Part shown: piece by piece, positions 21,594-30,660 of the stretch
Layout: each line of letters starts with the position of its first letter
Position numbering within the stretch: the stretch's first letter is position 1
Assembly: GCA_021202985.1 (NCBI GenBank)
Contig: JAJQCA010000076.1
Location: forward strand, 57,479 to 89,641
DNA length: 32,163 nt
DNA from: Alistipes sp.
GTDB lineage: Bacteria > Bacteroidota > Bacteroidia > Bacteroidales > Rikenellaceae
Direction: 5' to 3'
Position numbers and translations under genes: made by a program
Notes under the pieces: generated by a model
What the model was told of the DNA's origin: nothing
The model's database searches: none
The model's input: only the letters and a program-made list of their open reading frames with translations

Positions 21594-22958
21594 TCACATA
21601 AACCTCTTAACCGTGTCGAAATGGCTGTAAGGCGGGTATTTGACCGACATTTCGAACCACCGGGGCGACCGGACCACAGCCCTGCGGTTCGAAAAAGCGA
21701 GGAAGCTGTCACACCCGTGGTACTTGCCCATCCCGCTGTATCCCACTCCGCCGAACGGAAGCCGGTGGTTGGCTATGTGCATCACCGTATCGTCTATACA
21801 CCCCCCACCCGAGGAGGTTCCATCGAAAACCAGCTTCCTGTTCTCCCTGCCGAAATAGTAGAGCGCGAGCGGCTTCTCACGCGAGGCGACGTACCGTACG
21901 GCCTCTTGCGGGTCCGTAAATTCCATTACGGGAAGGATGGGGCCGAATATCTCCCGCTCCATTATTTTACCGCCTGTGTCCACCCCGTCGATTATGGTGG
22001 GTGAGACGTATCTCTGCTCCCGGTCCACCCTGCCGCCGTACAATATATTACCTTCGCCCAGCAGACCTTGAAGCCGGTCCACGGCCTCCCCGTTCACGAT
22101 ACGGGGGTAGTAGGGGCTTGCGGCGCTATCGGTACCGAACCATTCGTCCCACGCCGCGGTTATCCCATCTATGAGCCGGTCTTTGACCTCCCGGTGGACG
22201 AAAAGGTAATCCGGCGCGATACAGGTCTGCCCGGCGTTGATGGTTTTTCCCCACGCTATCCTCCTGGCGGCCGTGGGGAGGTCCGCGTCGCGGTCCACTA
22301 TACACGGGCTTTTGCCGCCCAGTTCGAGCAATACGGGAGTAAGGTTCTCCGAGGCGGACTTCATTACCGACTTGCCCGCCGCCGGGCTTCCGGTAAAGAA
22401 AATAAAGTCGAACCGTTCGGCCATAAGCCGTTCGTTCACCCCGTCGCCGCCCTCCACGACCGCGATATATTCCCTGTCGAATGTCTCCCCGATAATCCGT
22501 GCCAGAACCGCCGACACGTTGGGAACTTCGCGCGAGGTCTTCAACACCGCGCAGCATCCCGCCGATATGGCACCCACCAGAGGGTTGAGCAGCAGCTGGA
22601 CGGGATAATTGAACGGGGATATTATAAGCGACACCCCGAGCGGTTCGTACAGCACGCGGCACGAAGAGAACATTGTGGCCAACGTCGGCATCACCCGCGC
22701 GGGACGCGCCCACTTACTGAGGTTGCGCGTATGGTTACGAATTTCCCCGTACACCAGCGCAAGCTCGGTGAGGTACGACTCCTGTTCCGACTTGTGCAGG
22801 TCCAGCCAGAGTGCCCGGTAAATATCCCTTTCGTATTTGACCAGCGCGTCCCCGAGGGCATGCAGCCGTTCCAGCCGGAAACCGGTATCCCTGGTCCTTC
22901 CGGTTGCGAAAAAGTCCTTTTGCGCCCCTACCAGGGCCTTTATATCGTCGTTTTCCAT
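21594..22958 (-). CDS. aldehyde dehydrogenase (ALDH3-like, NAD(P)-dependent)
   Basis: This 454-aa protein has the class 3 length and motifs: IISPFNYPVQLLLNPLVGA, FFTGSPAAGKSVM, LLELGGKSPCIVD (general base Glu about 212), NAGQTCIAPDY (catalytic Cys about 246), EIFGPILPV and LPFGGVGYSGMGKYHG. It oxidises aldehydes to acids; ALDH3 relatives prefer medium- and long-chain or aromatic aldehydes. It is cytosolic. A GTG codon at 22961 could extend it by one residue; I chose the ATG at 22958. It is divergent from the mgtA-like gene. No consensus promoter is obvious in its A/T-rich upstream stretch. Confidence 0.92.
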   Translation of the reverse strand: MENDDIKALVGAQKDFFATGRTRDTGFRLERLHALGDALVKYERDIYRALWLDLHKSEQESYLTELALVYGEIRNHTRNLSKWARPARVMPTLATMFSSCRVLYEPLGVSLIISPFNYPVQLLLNPLVGAISAGCCAVLKTSREVPNVSAVLARIIGETFDREYIAVVEGGDGVNERLMAERFDFIFFTGSPAAGKSVMKSASENLTPVLLELGGKSPCIVDRDADLPTAARRIAWGKTINAGQTCIAPDYLFVHREVKDRLIDGITAAWDEWFGTDSAASPYYPRIVNGEAVDRLQGLLGEGNILYGGRVDREQRYVSPTIIDGVDTGGKIMEREIFGPILPVMEFTDPQEAVRYVASREKPLALYYFGRENRKLVFDGTSSGGGCIDDTVMHIANHRLPFGGVGYSGMGKYHGCDSFLAFSNRRAVVRSPRWFEMSVKYPPYSHFDTVKRFM

Positions 22959-23049
22959 CACAGTGGTTTTTTTCGTGTTACAATATAGACGATTTATACC
23001 AATAACCTTTCCATTATGGCCTGACCGGCCACCGTCGGCCGCACCGCTG

Positions 23050-23088
23050 TTCTAATGGAATTCTAATAATATTCTAAAAGGTTTCTAA
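23050..23088 (+). promoter_or_regulatory. four TTCTAA direct repeats at 11-bp period, candidate activator site
   Basis: TTCTAA occurs at 23050, 23061, 23072 and 23083, exactly 11 bp apart, so all four face the same side of the helix. The last ends 23 bp before the TACTTTTG element, where the -33 box would be, and no TTTG -33 box is present. Direct repeats with 11-bp spacing are how OmpR/PhoB-family regulators bind. PhoP controls mgtA in enterobacteria; the regulator here is inferred. Confidence 0.75.
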
Positions 23089-23111
23089 CAGGCCCGCGAA
23101 GGGCTGTGCCC

Positions 23112-23119
23112 TACTTTTG
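23112..23119 (+). promoter_or_regulatory. -7 element (TACTTTTG) of the mgtA-like gene
   Basis: An exact TAnnTTTG match, 29 bp before the ATG at 23149, predicting a leader of about 20-25 nt. This is too short for an Mg2+-sensing leader RNA. Confidence 0.7.
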
Positions 23120-23148
23120 CGGCAGGAAAACACAAACAAACCCACGTC

Positions 23149-25806
23149 ATGGTTAAAAGGCTGAGAAAAAAGAGGGAAAAGCGGTCCGCAGTGCAGTTCA
23201 ACAACGAGCGGGTATTCCTTGCCTCGGCACAGCCCACGCGCCTCGCGTACGGCTATTTCGACACCGCCGTGTCGGGACTCTCCTCGGCCGAGGCGGCCGA
23301 GCGGCTTAAAGAGTACGGCGAGAACACGATAGTACGCGAACGGCGCGACCGCGGGCTGATAATGTTCATCAAAACATTTATCAACCCGTTCATCGGCATC
23401 CTGATGGGTCTGGCGCTCGTATCGCTTGTTATCGACGTGCTGCTGGCCGCGCCCGAAGAGAGGGAGTGGGCCACGGTAATAATTATCGGCACTATGGTGC
23501 TGCTGAGCGCCATACTGCGGTTCTCGCAGGAGTGGAAATCGAGCCAGGCCTCCGGAGCGCTCCGGAGGATGGTAAAAAATACCGCCTCGGTCTTCCGCGA
23601 CGGAGCGGACGCCAGCCGCGAGGTAAACATCACGGACCTCGTGCCGGGCGACGTGGTCTACCTCGCTGCAGGGGATATGATTCCGGCCGACATGCGGATA
23701 GTGGAGTCGAAAGACCTTTTCGTCAGCCAGTCCTCGCTCACGGGCGAGTCGGACGCGGTGGAGAAGACCCCCGGGGTGCGGCACGACCAGCCCCGCACCG
23801 GGAGCGTGGTGGAGCTGGACAATATCTGTTTCATGGGTTCCAATGTGGTAAGCGGTTCGGCTATCGGGATAGTTTTCGCCACCGGGCAGGGTACCTACCT
23901 GGGCACCATAGCCCGGAGCCTGGTGGGGGTGCGGGCGCAGACCTCGTTCGATAAGGGTATAAATAAGGTCAGCCTGCTGCTTATCCGGTTTATGCTCGTG
24001 ATGGTCCCGTTCGTGTTCCTGGTAAACGGCATCACCAAAGGCGACTGGTTCAACGCCTTTATCTTCGCCATCTCGGTAGCCGTGGGCCTTACCCCCGAAA
24101 TGCTGCCGATGATAGTGACGAGCAATCTTGCCAAAGGCGCCGTAAAGATGTCGCGACGCAAGACCATCGTTAAGAACCTCAACGCCATACAGAGTTTCGG
24201 TGCGATGAACATCCTCTGCACCGACAAGACCGGCACCCTCACCCACGATAAGATTGTGCTGGAACGCTACCTCGACGTGGCCGGGCGCGACGACACCCGG
24301 ATACTACGTTACGCCTTCTATAACAGCTACTTCCAGACCGGACTGAAGAACCTGATGGATCAGGCCATCCTCTCGCACGTACGGGAACTCGGGTTCGAGG
24401 ACCTCGACAAGCGTTACTCCAAAATAGACGAAATCCCGTTCGATTTCACCCGCCGCCGGATGTCCGTAATAATCGAGGATAAGCAGGGCAACAAGCAAAT
24501 CGTCACCAAGGGGGCGGTGGAAGAAATGATGTCCATTTGCACCCATGCCGAACTGGACGGCGCAACGGTACCTGTCGACGACCGTATCCGCAGCCTGGTA
24601 TTCGCCGAGAGCGGCAAGATGAACCGCGAGGGGATGCGCGTACTGTGCGTCGCCCGCAAGGAGTGGCACAGCCCCCGGAACCTGTTCACGGTTGACGACG
24701 AGGCAGGTATGACCCTGATCGGTTACCTCGCTTTCCTCGATCCGCCCAAGGATTCGGCCGCCAGCGCCATCAAACAGCTGCACGCCCACGGCGTGGAGGT
24801 GAAGGTACTCTCGAGCGACAACGCCGCCGTGGTAAAGACCATCTGCCGGCAGGTGGGCGTCGACACGCAGTATACCCTGCTCGGTACCGAAATAGAGGAG
24901 CTGAACGACGACCAGCTCCTGCAGGTAATCGGCCGCACCAAGATATTCGCCAAGTTGACCCCGATGCAGAAGACCCGCATCATAACCCTGCTACAGGACC
25001 AGGGCAACACGGTGGGATTCCTCGGCGACGGCATAAACGATGCCTCGGCCCTGCGCCAGTCTGACATCGGGATCTCGGTGGACACGGCCGTGGACATCGC
25101 CAAGGAGAGCGCCGATATAATCCTGCTAGAAAAGGACCTGATGGTGCTCGAGGAGGGGGTAATCGAAGGCCGTAAGATATTCGGCAATATCATGAAGTAT
25201 ATCAAGATGACGGCAAGCTCCAATTTCGGAAACATGTTCAGCGTTCTGGCAGCCAGCGCCTTCCTGCCGTTCCTGCCGATGCTCCCCATCCACCTGCTCA
25301 TACAGAACCTGCTGTACGACATTTCACAGACCACCATCCCGTTCGACCGGGTGGACCGCGAATACCTGATGAAACCCCGCAAATGGGACTCATCGGACCT
25401 GAGCCTCTTTATGATATGTATCGGACCTATAAGTTCGGTGTTCGACATTACCACCTATCTGGTGATGTGGTACGTGTTCGGCTGTATCTCGCCGGACCGG
25501 CAGGCCCTGTTCCACTCAGGGTGGTTCGTCGAAGGCCTTCTCTCGCAGACGCTTATCGTCCACATGATACGCACACGCAAGATACCGTTTATCCAGAGCA
25601 GCGCGGCATGGCCCGTGACGCTGGCCACGGTGGCCATAATGGTGGTCGGGATAATCTTCCCCTTCACCAACCTCGGGGCGGCGGTAGGACTGGTACCCCT
25701 GCCGTGGAGCTACTTCCCGTGGCTGGTGGCGACCCTGCTCTGCTACTGCCTCCTTACGCAAACAGTAAAGAACTGGTACATGCGCCGTTTCGGCAGGTGG
25801 CTGTAG
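23149..25806 (+). CDS. mgtA: magnesium-importing P-type ATPase
   Basis: This 885-aa P3B-type ATPase has, in order, an N-terminal cation-ATPase domain, TGES (actuator, about 201), the characteristic SVAVGLTPEMLPMIVTSNLA helix of MgtA/MgtB, phosphorylation site DKTGTLT (about 358), hinge GDGINDASAL (about 625-634) and a C-terminal membrane block with NFGNMFSVLAASAFLPFLPM, LLIQNLLYDISQ and IPFDRVD. About ten transmembrane helices are expected. It uses ATP to bring Mg2+ into the cytoplasm, usually when Mg2+ is scarce. Length matches MgtA (about 900). It has its own promoter with phased upstream repeats, suggesting response-regulator control. No MgtC-like gene is adjacent. Confidence 0.94.
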   Translation: MVKRLRKKREKRSAVQFNNERVFLASAQPTRLAYGYFDTAVSGLSSAEAAERLKEYGENTIVRERRDRGLIMFIKTFINPFIGILMGLALVSLVIDVLLAAPEEREWATVIIIGTMVLLSAILRFSQEWKSSQASGALRRMVKNTASVFRDGADASREVNITDLVPGDVVYLAAGDMIPADMRIVESKDLFVSQSSLTGESDAVEKTPGVRHDQPRTGSVVELDNICFMGSNVVSGSAIGIVFATGQGTYLGTIARSLVGVRAQTSFDKGINKVSLLLIRFMLVMVPFVFLVNGITKGDWFNAFIFAISVAVGLTPEMLPMIVTSNLAKGAVKMSRRKTIVKNLNAIQSFGAMNILCTDKTGTLTHDKIVLERYLDVAGRDDTRILRYAFYNSYFQTGLKNLMDQAILSHVRELGFEDLDKRYSKIDEIPFDFTRRRMSVIIEDKQGNKQIVTKGAVEEMMSICTHAELDGATVPVDDRIRSLVFAESGKMNREGMRVLCVARKEWHSPRNLFTVDDEAGMTLIGYLAFLDPPKDSAASAIKQLHAHGVEVKVLSSDNAAVVKTICRQVGVDTQYTLLGTEIEELNDDQLLQVIGRTKIFAKLTPMQKTRIITLLQDQGNTVGFLGDGINDASALRQSDIGISVDTAVDIAKESADIILLEKDLMVLEEGVIEGRKIFGNIMKYIKMTASSNFGNMFSVLAASAFLPFLPMLPIHLLIQNLLYDISQTTIPFDRVDREYLMKPRKWDSSDLSLFMICIGPISSVFDITTYLVMWYVFGCISPDRQALFHSGWFVEGLLSQTLIVHMIRTRKIPFIQSSAAWPVTLATVAIMVVGIIFPFTNLGAAVGLVPLPWSYFPWLVATLLCYCLLTQTVKNWYMRRFGRWL

Positions 25807-25844
25807 CTGTTTGGTAAAGCCCAACGGCCTTGCCGGAACTGCAT

Positions 25845-26220
25845 ATAACACGGGACACACAACACACACTACAAAGAGCATATAAATCGCACACAACGCA
25901 CACACCTAACACACTGGAACATACACATCGCACAAACGCACACACAAAACTGATATAAACCTTACACACGGGAAGACACAGCACACACACCAACATACAC
26001 CGGACGGACACCGGACAAACCGGACACACATCGCACACACCTACACAAATCAAAAGGGAACACATTCGCGCGCACATCAAACTAAACGGTAACACACACT
26101 CGCGCACACCACTGACAGAATGAAAGATACAAAGCACACACAACACACACCGGACCCGCACCGGACACACACATCGCACACGACGTCGCACACACGTCGT
26201 ACACAACACACAAGGAGTAA
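25845..26220. repeat. A/C-rich low-complexity tract (degenerate CA repeats)
   Basis: For about 375 bp the plus strand is almost all A and C with isolated G or T. Runs such as CACACACAACACACACC recur, with interspersed CCGGACGGACACCGGAC. There is one small hairpin (ACGACGT 26180-26186 with ACGTCGT 26194-26200). No gene is supported; the minus-strand frame over 25754-26230 is a Cys/Val-rich translation of the repeats. The rest of 25807-26316 shows no clear terminator for the mgtA-like gene nor a consensus promoter for the efflux operon. Confidence 0.85.
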
Positions 26221-26316
26221 CACCGGGCATAAAAGGGCATAAGAATTACCCGGACCGGCAAGCCCGGTGAATGTACCGCCCCCTGAAAAATGAATTAACG
26301 ATTAAAGTGAATAGTT

Positions 26317-27420
26317 ATGCGTTATTTGACACTACTTGTACCGGCCCTGATGCTGGTCGCGAACACGGCGTGCCGGCAGGCTCATGCGGAGGACCACGAC
26401 CACGGCTACACCCTGGTCGCCGACACGTTGTATATAGACCCTGCCGGGGTTATGCGGTCCGTTATCCGGACGGAAGCCTCCCGCACGGCACTCGTTTCAC
26501 GTCCCGTGGAGACCGCCGGTACCGTCCAGCCCATCCCGACCCAGTACGCCTATATCGCCCCGCCCTTCTCCGGACGTATCGTAAGGTCGTATATCAGCCA
26601 CGGGCAAAGCGTGCGCGTCAATGCCCCGCTGTTCGAGATAATCTCGCCCGACTTTACCGCCGTGCAGAAGGAATACCTGCAGGCGCAATCCGATACGGAG
26701 TACGCCCGCCTCGATTTGCGGCGCAAGGAAGACCTGCTGCGGAACGGGGTCGGTTCACAAAAAGACTACGAGGAGGCGCTCAATACCCTGCACATCGCCG
26801 AGAAGGAGCTGGAGAACGCCACGGCCGCACTGCGCATCTACAATGCCGACCCGGACAACGTGGTGCTCGGGGAACCGCTCGTAATCCGTTCCCCGCTGAG
26901 CGGGTCGGTTATCGAGAACAACATCGTGACCGGTCTCTACCTCGGCGAAGATGCCGAACCGGTGGCCGTGGTGGCCGACCTGAGGAAAGTGTGGATATCG
27001 GCGCAGGTCAAGGAGAAGGATATCCGCCATATTTCGGAAGGGGACAGCATCACGGTGCGGGTTACGGCCTTCCCGGACGAGGTGCTTTACGGAACGGTGT
27101 TCCATATCGACGAGGCGGTCGACGAGGAGACCCGCTCCATCCGGGTGCTCTCGGTGTGCGACAACAGCAGCGAAAAGCTGAAACTCGGAATGTACGCCAC
27201 CATCAAGTTCCTGCCAGCGCCCGAACCATATACCGTCCTGCCCCAGAAGGCCGTCCTTCAGGGTCCGGAAAAAGAGTACATCTTCATCAAAACCGGCCCG
27301 GACAGCTACCGTAAGACCGATATAGAGGTAGACTTTACCGACGGCGGCCTCGCCTACATCCGCCGATGGGAACACGGGCAGGCGGACGTAATCAGCGAAG
27401 GAGGCTACTTCATAAACTGA
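26317..27420 (+). CDS. RND efflux periplasmic adaptor (CusB/CzcB-like lipoprotein)
   Basis: This 367-aa protein has signal MRYLTLLVPALMLVANTAC and Cys19, then a short His-rich EDHDHGY that may sense or bind metal. The membrane-fusion architecture is complete: beta-barrel strand and biotinyl-lipoyl half AYIAPPFSGRIVRSYISHGQSVRVNAPLFEIISPDF, a helical hairpin (VQKEYLQAQSDTEYARLDL... YEEALNTLHIAEKELENA), the second lipoyl half PLVIRSPLSGSVIENNIVTG, and a barrel domain with LRKVWISAQVKEKDI. It links the inner-membrane pump to the outer-membrane channel. It is the first gene of a three-gene operon. Confidence 0.9.
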   Translation: MRYLTLLVPALMLVANTACRQAHAEDHDHGYTLVADTLYIDPAGVMRSVIRTEASRTALVSRPVETAGTVQPIPTQYAYIAPPFSGRIVRSYISHGQSVRVNAPLFEIISPDFTAVQKEYLQAQSDTEYARLDLRRKEDLLRNGVGSQKDYEEALNTLHIAEKELENATAALRIYNADPDNVVLGEPLVIRSPLSGSVIENNIVTGLYLGEDAEPVAVVADLRKVWISAQVKEKDIRHISEGDSITVRVTAFPDEVLYGTVFHIDEAVDEETRSIRVLSVCDNSSEKLKLGMYATIKFLPAPEPYTVLPQKAVLQGPEKEYIFIKTGPDSYRKTDIEVDFTDGGLAYIRRWEHGQADVISEGGYFIN

Positions 27421-27573
27421 CCCGACGACCCTCCGGCGCACCGGCCGCCGTCCGACACCGCCGTTACGGAACTTCCATCTCCCCGTAAACGGCCGGGGCA
27501 GGGACGCGCTCCCGTTCGAAACCAGGCGCCGGCAGGGTCGTTATTATCCCGAACTTAAAATACAGTAAACATT
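27421..27573. other. 153-bp gap between adaptor and pump genes
   Basis: No ORF, clear terminator or TAnnTTTG promoter is recognised. The sequence is GC-rich until the last 30 bp, which are A/T-rich as usual for a translation start region. The two genes are probably co-transcribed. Confidence 0.45.
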
Positions 27574-30500
27574 ATGCTTACCATAATACAGAAACGCTGG
27601 GTAACAGCCTCGCTGTTCGTGCTTATATGCCTGTTCGGCTACTACTCGTGGACACAGCTCACAATCGAGGCTTACCCCGATATCGCGGACGTTACTTCGC
27701 AGGTGGTCACGCAGGTTCCCGGCCTTGCCGCCGAGGAGGTCGAGCAGCAGATAACCATACCGCTCGAAAGGGCGCTCAACGGCGTGCCGGGAATGCACGT
27801 AATGCGGAGCAAGAGCACCTTCGGGCTCTCCATCATAACGATAGTGTTCCGCGACGGGGTTGAGGATTACTGGTCGCGCCAGAGGGTGCAGGAGCGGCTC
27901 AACGAAGTGGACCTGCCCTACGACGCCGTTGCCGAGCTGGACCCCCTCACCTCTCCCACAGGCGAAATATACCGTTACATTATAGAGAGCGACCGCCACT
28001 CGCTCCGCGAACTTACCGACCTGCAAAACTGGGTGATAATCCCGCGGCTGACGCAGGTGCCGGGGGTGGCCGAAGTGAGCAACTTCGGGGGCATAACAAC
28101 CCAGTACCAGGTGGAACTCGATCCCCGCAGGCTGGAACAGTACGACGTGACCCTGCAGGAGGTAATCGAGGCCATCGAGGAGAATAACTACAACGTGGGC
28201 GGCAGCGTGCTCAACCGCGGCGACCTGGGGTATGTGGTGCGCGGTATCGGACTGATAAGCGGGCTGGAGGACCTGGGTAAAATCGTGGTCAGCAGTAACG
28301 AGGGAGTGCCCGTGTTTCTGGGCGACCTCGGGGGCCTGAAATACGGTAACCTCGAACGCAAGGGGGTGATGGGTTACACCGACCGCACCCGCAACTATAC
28401 CGAAACCATACAGGGAATAGTATTGCTGTTGAAACACGAGAACCCCTCCGTGGTTCTCGAAGGAATCCATGCCGCGGTGGACGAACTCAACGACCGCACC
28501 CTTCCCGAAGGGGTGCGCATCCACCCGTTCCTCGACCGCACGGAGCTGGTCGATACCACCCTTACCACCGTGTCCCACACCCTGCTTTCGGGTATGGCCC
28601 TGGTTATTGTGGTGCTGATTGTGTTCCTGGGCAACTGGCGCGGGGCGCTGCTGGTGGCCGTTACCATACCCGTTTCGCTGCTGTTCGCCTTTATACTGAT
28701 GAAGCTCACCGACATACCGGCCAACCTGCTTTCGCTGGGGGCCATCGACTTCGGGATTATAGTGGATGGAGCCATCGTGATGATGGAGAGCATCCTCAAG
28801 AAACGCGAGGACCATCCGGGCGACGCCCTGTCGGAGCGGAGTATCGCCTCCCGCGTAACCGAACTGGCCCGGCCGATTATATTCTCGACCGTAATTATCA
28901 TCACGGCCTACCTGCCCCTGTTCGCCTTCGAGCGTGTGGAGCGTAAATTGTTCGCCCCTATGGCATTTACGTTCGGGTACGCCATGATAGGAGCGCTGCT
29001 GGTGGCGGTGTTCCTTATCCCCGGCGTGGGGTACGCAATATATCGCAGGCCGGTGGAGGTGAAGCCGAGGAAATGGCTCGAAAAGCTGAAAGCGGGCTAC
29101 GGCCGTGCCACGGACCGGATATTGGTCCGACCGCGGGCAATACTGCCCTATGCCGCCGGGGTGCTTGCGCTCGGGCTGGTGCTGACCGCCACGGTCGGCA
29201 AGGACTTCCTGCCCACGCTCGACGAGGGTTCGATTTGGCTTCAGGTCACCCTGCCCCCGGGCATTTCGGTGGAGAAGTCGCGCGAGCTTTCCGACACCCT
29301 GCGCGCACGTACCATGAAATACCCGGAAGTGACCTATATAGCCGTGCAGGCGGGCCGCAACGACGACGGGACGGACCCTTTCACCCCGTCGCATTTCGAA
29401 GTCTCCGTCGGCATCAAACCATACAGGGAGTGGCCGCGCGGCAAGCGTAAGGAGCATCTTATCGATGAGCTGGGGGCCGAATACGCCACCCTGCCCGGTT
29501 TCACCGTAGGGTTCACCCAGCCGATGATAGACGGAGTGATGGACAAGATAGCCGGGGCGCACAGCGAGCTGGTGGTGAAGGTCTACGGTAACGATTTCGA
29601 CGAGACGCGCCGTATCGCCGGCGATATCGCCGCCACGCTGCGTACCGTACGCGGCGCGGTGGACGTGGATATCGATCAGGAGCCGCCCCTGCCGCAGCTC
29701 CAGATACATATAGACCGCGACGCCGTGGCCCGTTACGGCCTCAACTTCTCTGACGTGGGAGACCTTATCGAAATTGCAATCGGCGGTAAGGCCGTATCGC
29801 AGATTTACCAGGGCGACCGGGTCTACGACATCACCTGCAAGTACCGTGAGGACGCGCGCGACACCCCCGAAAAAATCGCGGGGTTGATGCTAACCTCCCA
29901 GACCGGTGCGCGCATTCCCCTTTCTCAGGTGGCCGACATCCGGCTGGCTACGGGCGAGAGCACCATAACCCGGGAGATGAACCGCCGCCACCTCACCGTG
30001 AAGCTCAACCTGCGGGGGCGCGACCTGTCGTCGTTCCTGTCGGAAGCACAGCGGACCATCGAACGAGAGGTTCCTTACGACCACGATCTGTACGAAGTGA
30101 GCTGGGGCGGACAGTTCGAGAACCAGAACCGGGCCTACCGCCGCCTGTCGATGGTGATTCCGCTTGCCCTCCTGGTAATGTTCGTGCTGTTGTACGGGGC
30201 CTTCGGCAGGTTCCGGCAGGCGGGGCTGGCCCTCTCGATCGTGCCGCTGGCCCTCCTGGGCGGCATGGCCGCGCTGAATGTCCGGGGAATGACCCTGAAC
30301 GTCTCGTCGGCCGTGGGATTCATCGCCATGTTCGGGCTTTCGATACAGAACGGTGTGATAATGATTTCGCATTTCAACGCCCTGCGCAAAGGCGGCATGC
30401 CGCTGCTCGATGCGGTACGGAACGGCGCCCGGCACCGTTTCCGCCCGGTGCTCATGACGGCCGTAACCACCATCCTCGGGCTGCTCCCCGCATCGCTGGC

Positions 30501-30660
30501 TATCGGCATCGGTTCGGACGTACAGCGTCCGCTGGCGACCGTTATCGTCTACGGGCTGGCGTTCTCCACGCTTATAACCCTGTTCGCCCTGCCCGCGCTC
30601 TATTACCTTACCGAACGTAAATTCGAAAACACAGACTATGATGAAACCGAACAGGAATAG
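27574..30660 (+). CDS. heavy-metal efflux RND pump (CzcA-like)
   Basis: This 1028-aa inner-membrane RND transporter has the duplicated 12-helix plan: N-terminal helix then porter domain (VTSQVVTQVPGLAAEEVEQQ; ALNGVPGMHVMRSKSTFGLS), a helix block containing DFGIIVDGAIVMMES (about 392-406), a second porter half and a C-terminal block with GFIAMFGLSIQNGVIMISHF. The DFG-x3-DGA pattern in helix 4 is that of divalent-metal HME-RND pumps (Co/Zn/Cd/Ni); copper/silver CusA has A-x-G-x3-DAA. The usual final EN is ES here. It couples proton entry to metal export from periplasm or cytoplasm. It overlaps the TolC-like gene by 23 bp. Confidence 0.93.
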   Translation: MLTIIQKRWVTASLFVLICLFGYYSWTQLTIEAYPDIADVTSQVVTQVPGLAAEEVEQQITIPLERALNGVPGMHVMRSKSTFGLSIITIVFRDGVEDYWSRQRVQERLNEVDLPYDAVAELDPLTSPTGEIYRYIIESDRHSLRELTDLQNWVIIPRLTQVPGVAEVSNFGGITTQYQVELDPRRLEQYDVTLQEVIEAIEENNYNVGGSVLNRGDLGYVVRGIGLISGLEDLGKIVVSSNEGVPVFLGDLGGLKYGNLERKGVMGYTDRTRNYTETIQGIVLLLKHENPSVVLEGIHAAVDELNDRTLPEGVRIHPFLDRTELVDTTLTTVSHTLLSGMALVIVVLIVFLGNWRGALLVAVTIPVSLLFAFILMKLTDIPANLLSLGAIDFGIIVDGAIVMMESILKKREDHPGDALSERSIASRVTELARPIIFSTVIIITAYLPLFAFERVERKLFAPMAFTFGYAMIGALLVAVFLIPGVGYAIYRRPVEVKPRKWLEKLKAGYGRATDRILVRPRAILPYAAGVLALGLVLTATVGKDFLPTLDEGSIWLQVTLPPGISVEKSRELSDTLRARTMKYPEVTYIAVQAGRNDDGTDPFTPSHFEVSVGIKPYREWPRGKRKEHLIDELGAEYATLPGFTVGFTQPMIDGVMDKIAGAHSELVVKVYGNDFDETRRIAGDIAATLRTVRGAVDVDIDQEPPLPQLQIHIDRDAVARYGLNFSDVGDLIEIAIGGKAVSQIYQGDRVYDITCKYREDARDTPEKIAGLMLTSQTGARIPLSQVADIRLATGESTITREMNRRHLTVKLNLRGRDLSSFLSEAQRTIEREVPYDHDLYEVSWGGQFENQNRAYRRLSMVIPLALLVMFVLLYGAFGRFRQAGLALSIVPLALLGGMAALNVRGMTLNVSSAVGFIAMFGLSIQNGVIMISHFNALRKGGMPLLDAVRNGARHRFRPVLMTAVTTILGLLPASLAIGIGSDVQRPLATVIVYGLAFSTLITLFALPALYYLTERKFENTDYDETEQE

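Noticed and set aside
25754-26230. 158-aa Cys/Val-rich minus-strand ORF
   Set aside because: It is only a translation of the A/C-rich tract (GT-rich on the minus strand), with no domain and an end inside the mgtA-like gene.
26271-27314. 347-aa plus-strand ORF in another frame of the efflux adaptor gene
   Set aside because: It is Arg/Gly/Pro-rich shadow translation; the adaptor frame from 26317 has clear membrane-fusion-protein domains.
27544-29709. 721-codon open frame antisense to the CzcA-like gene, and similar long antisense frames (for example 23074-24246, 1358-2296, 30608-31753)
   Set aside because: These are open because GC-rich codon bias on the sense strand avoids antisense stops. 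The products are His/Gly/Arg-rich with no domain, and each overlaps a well-identified gene.
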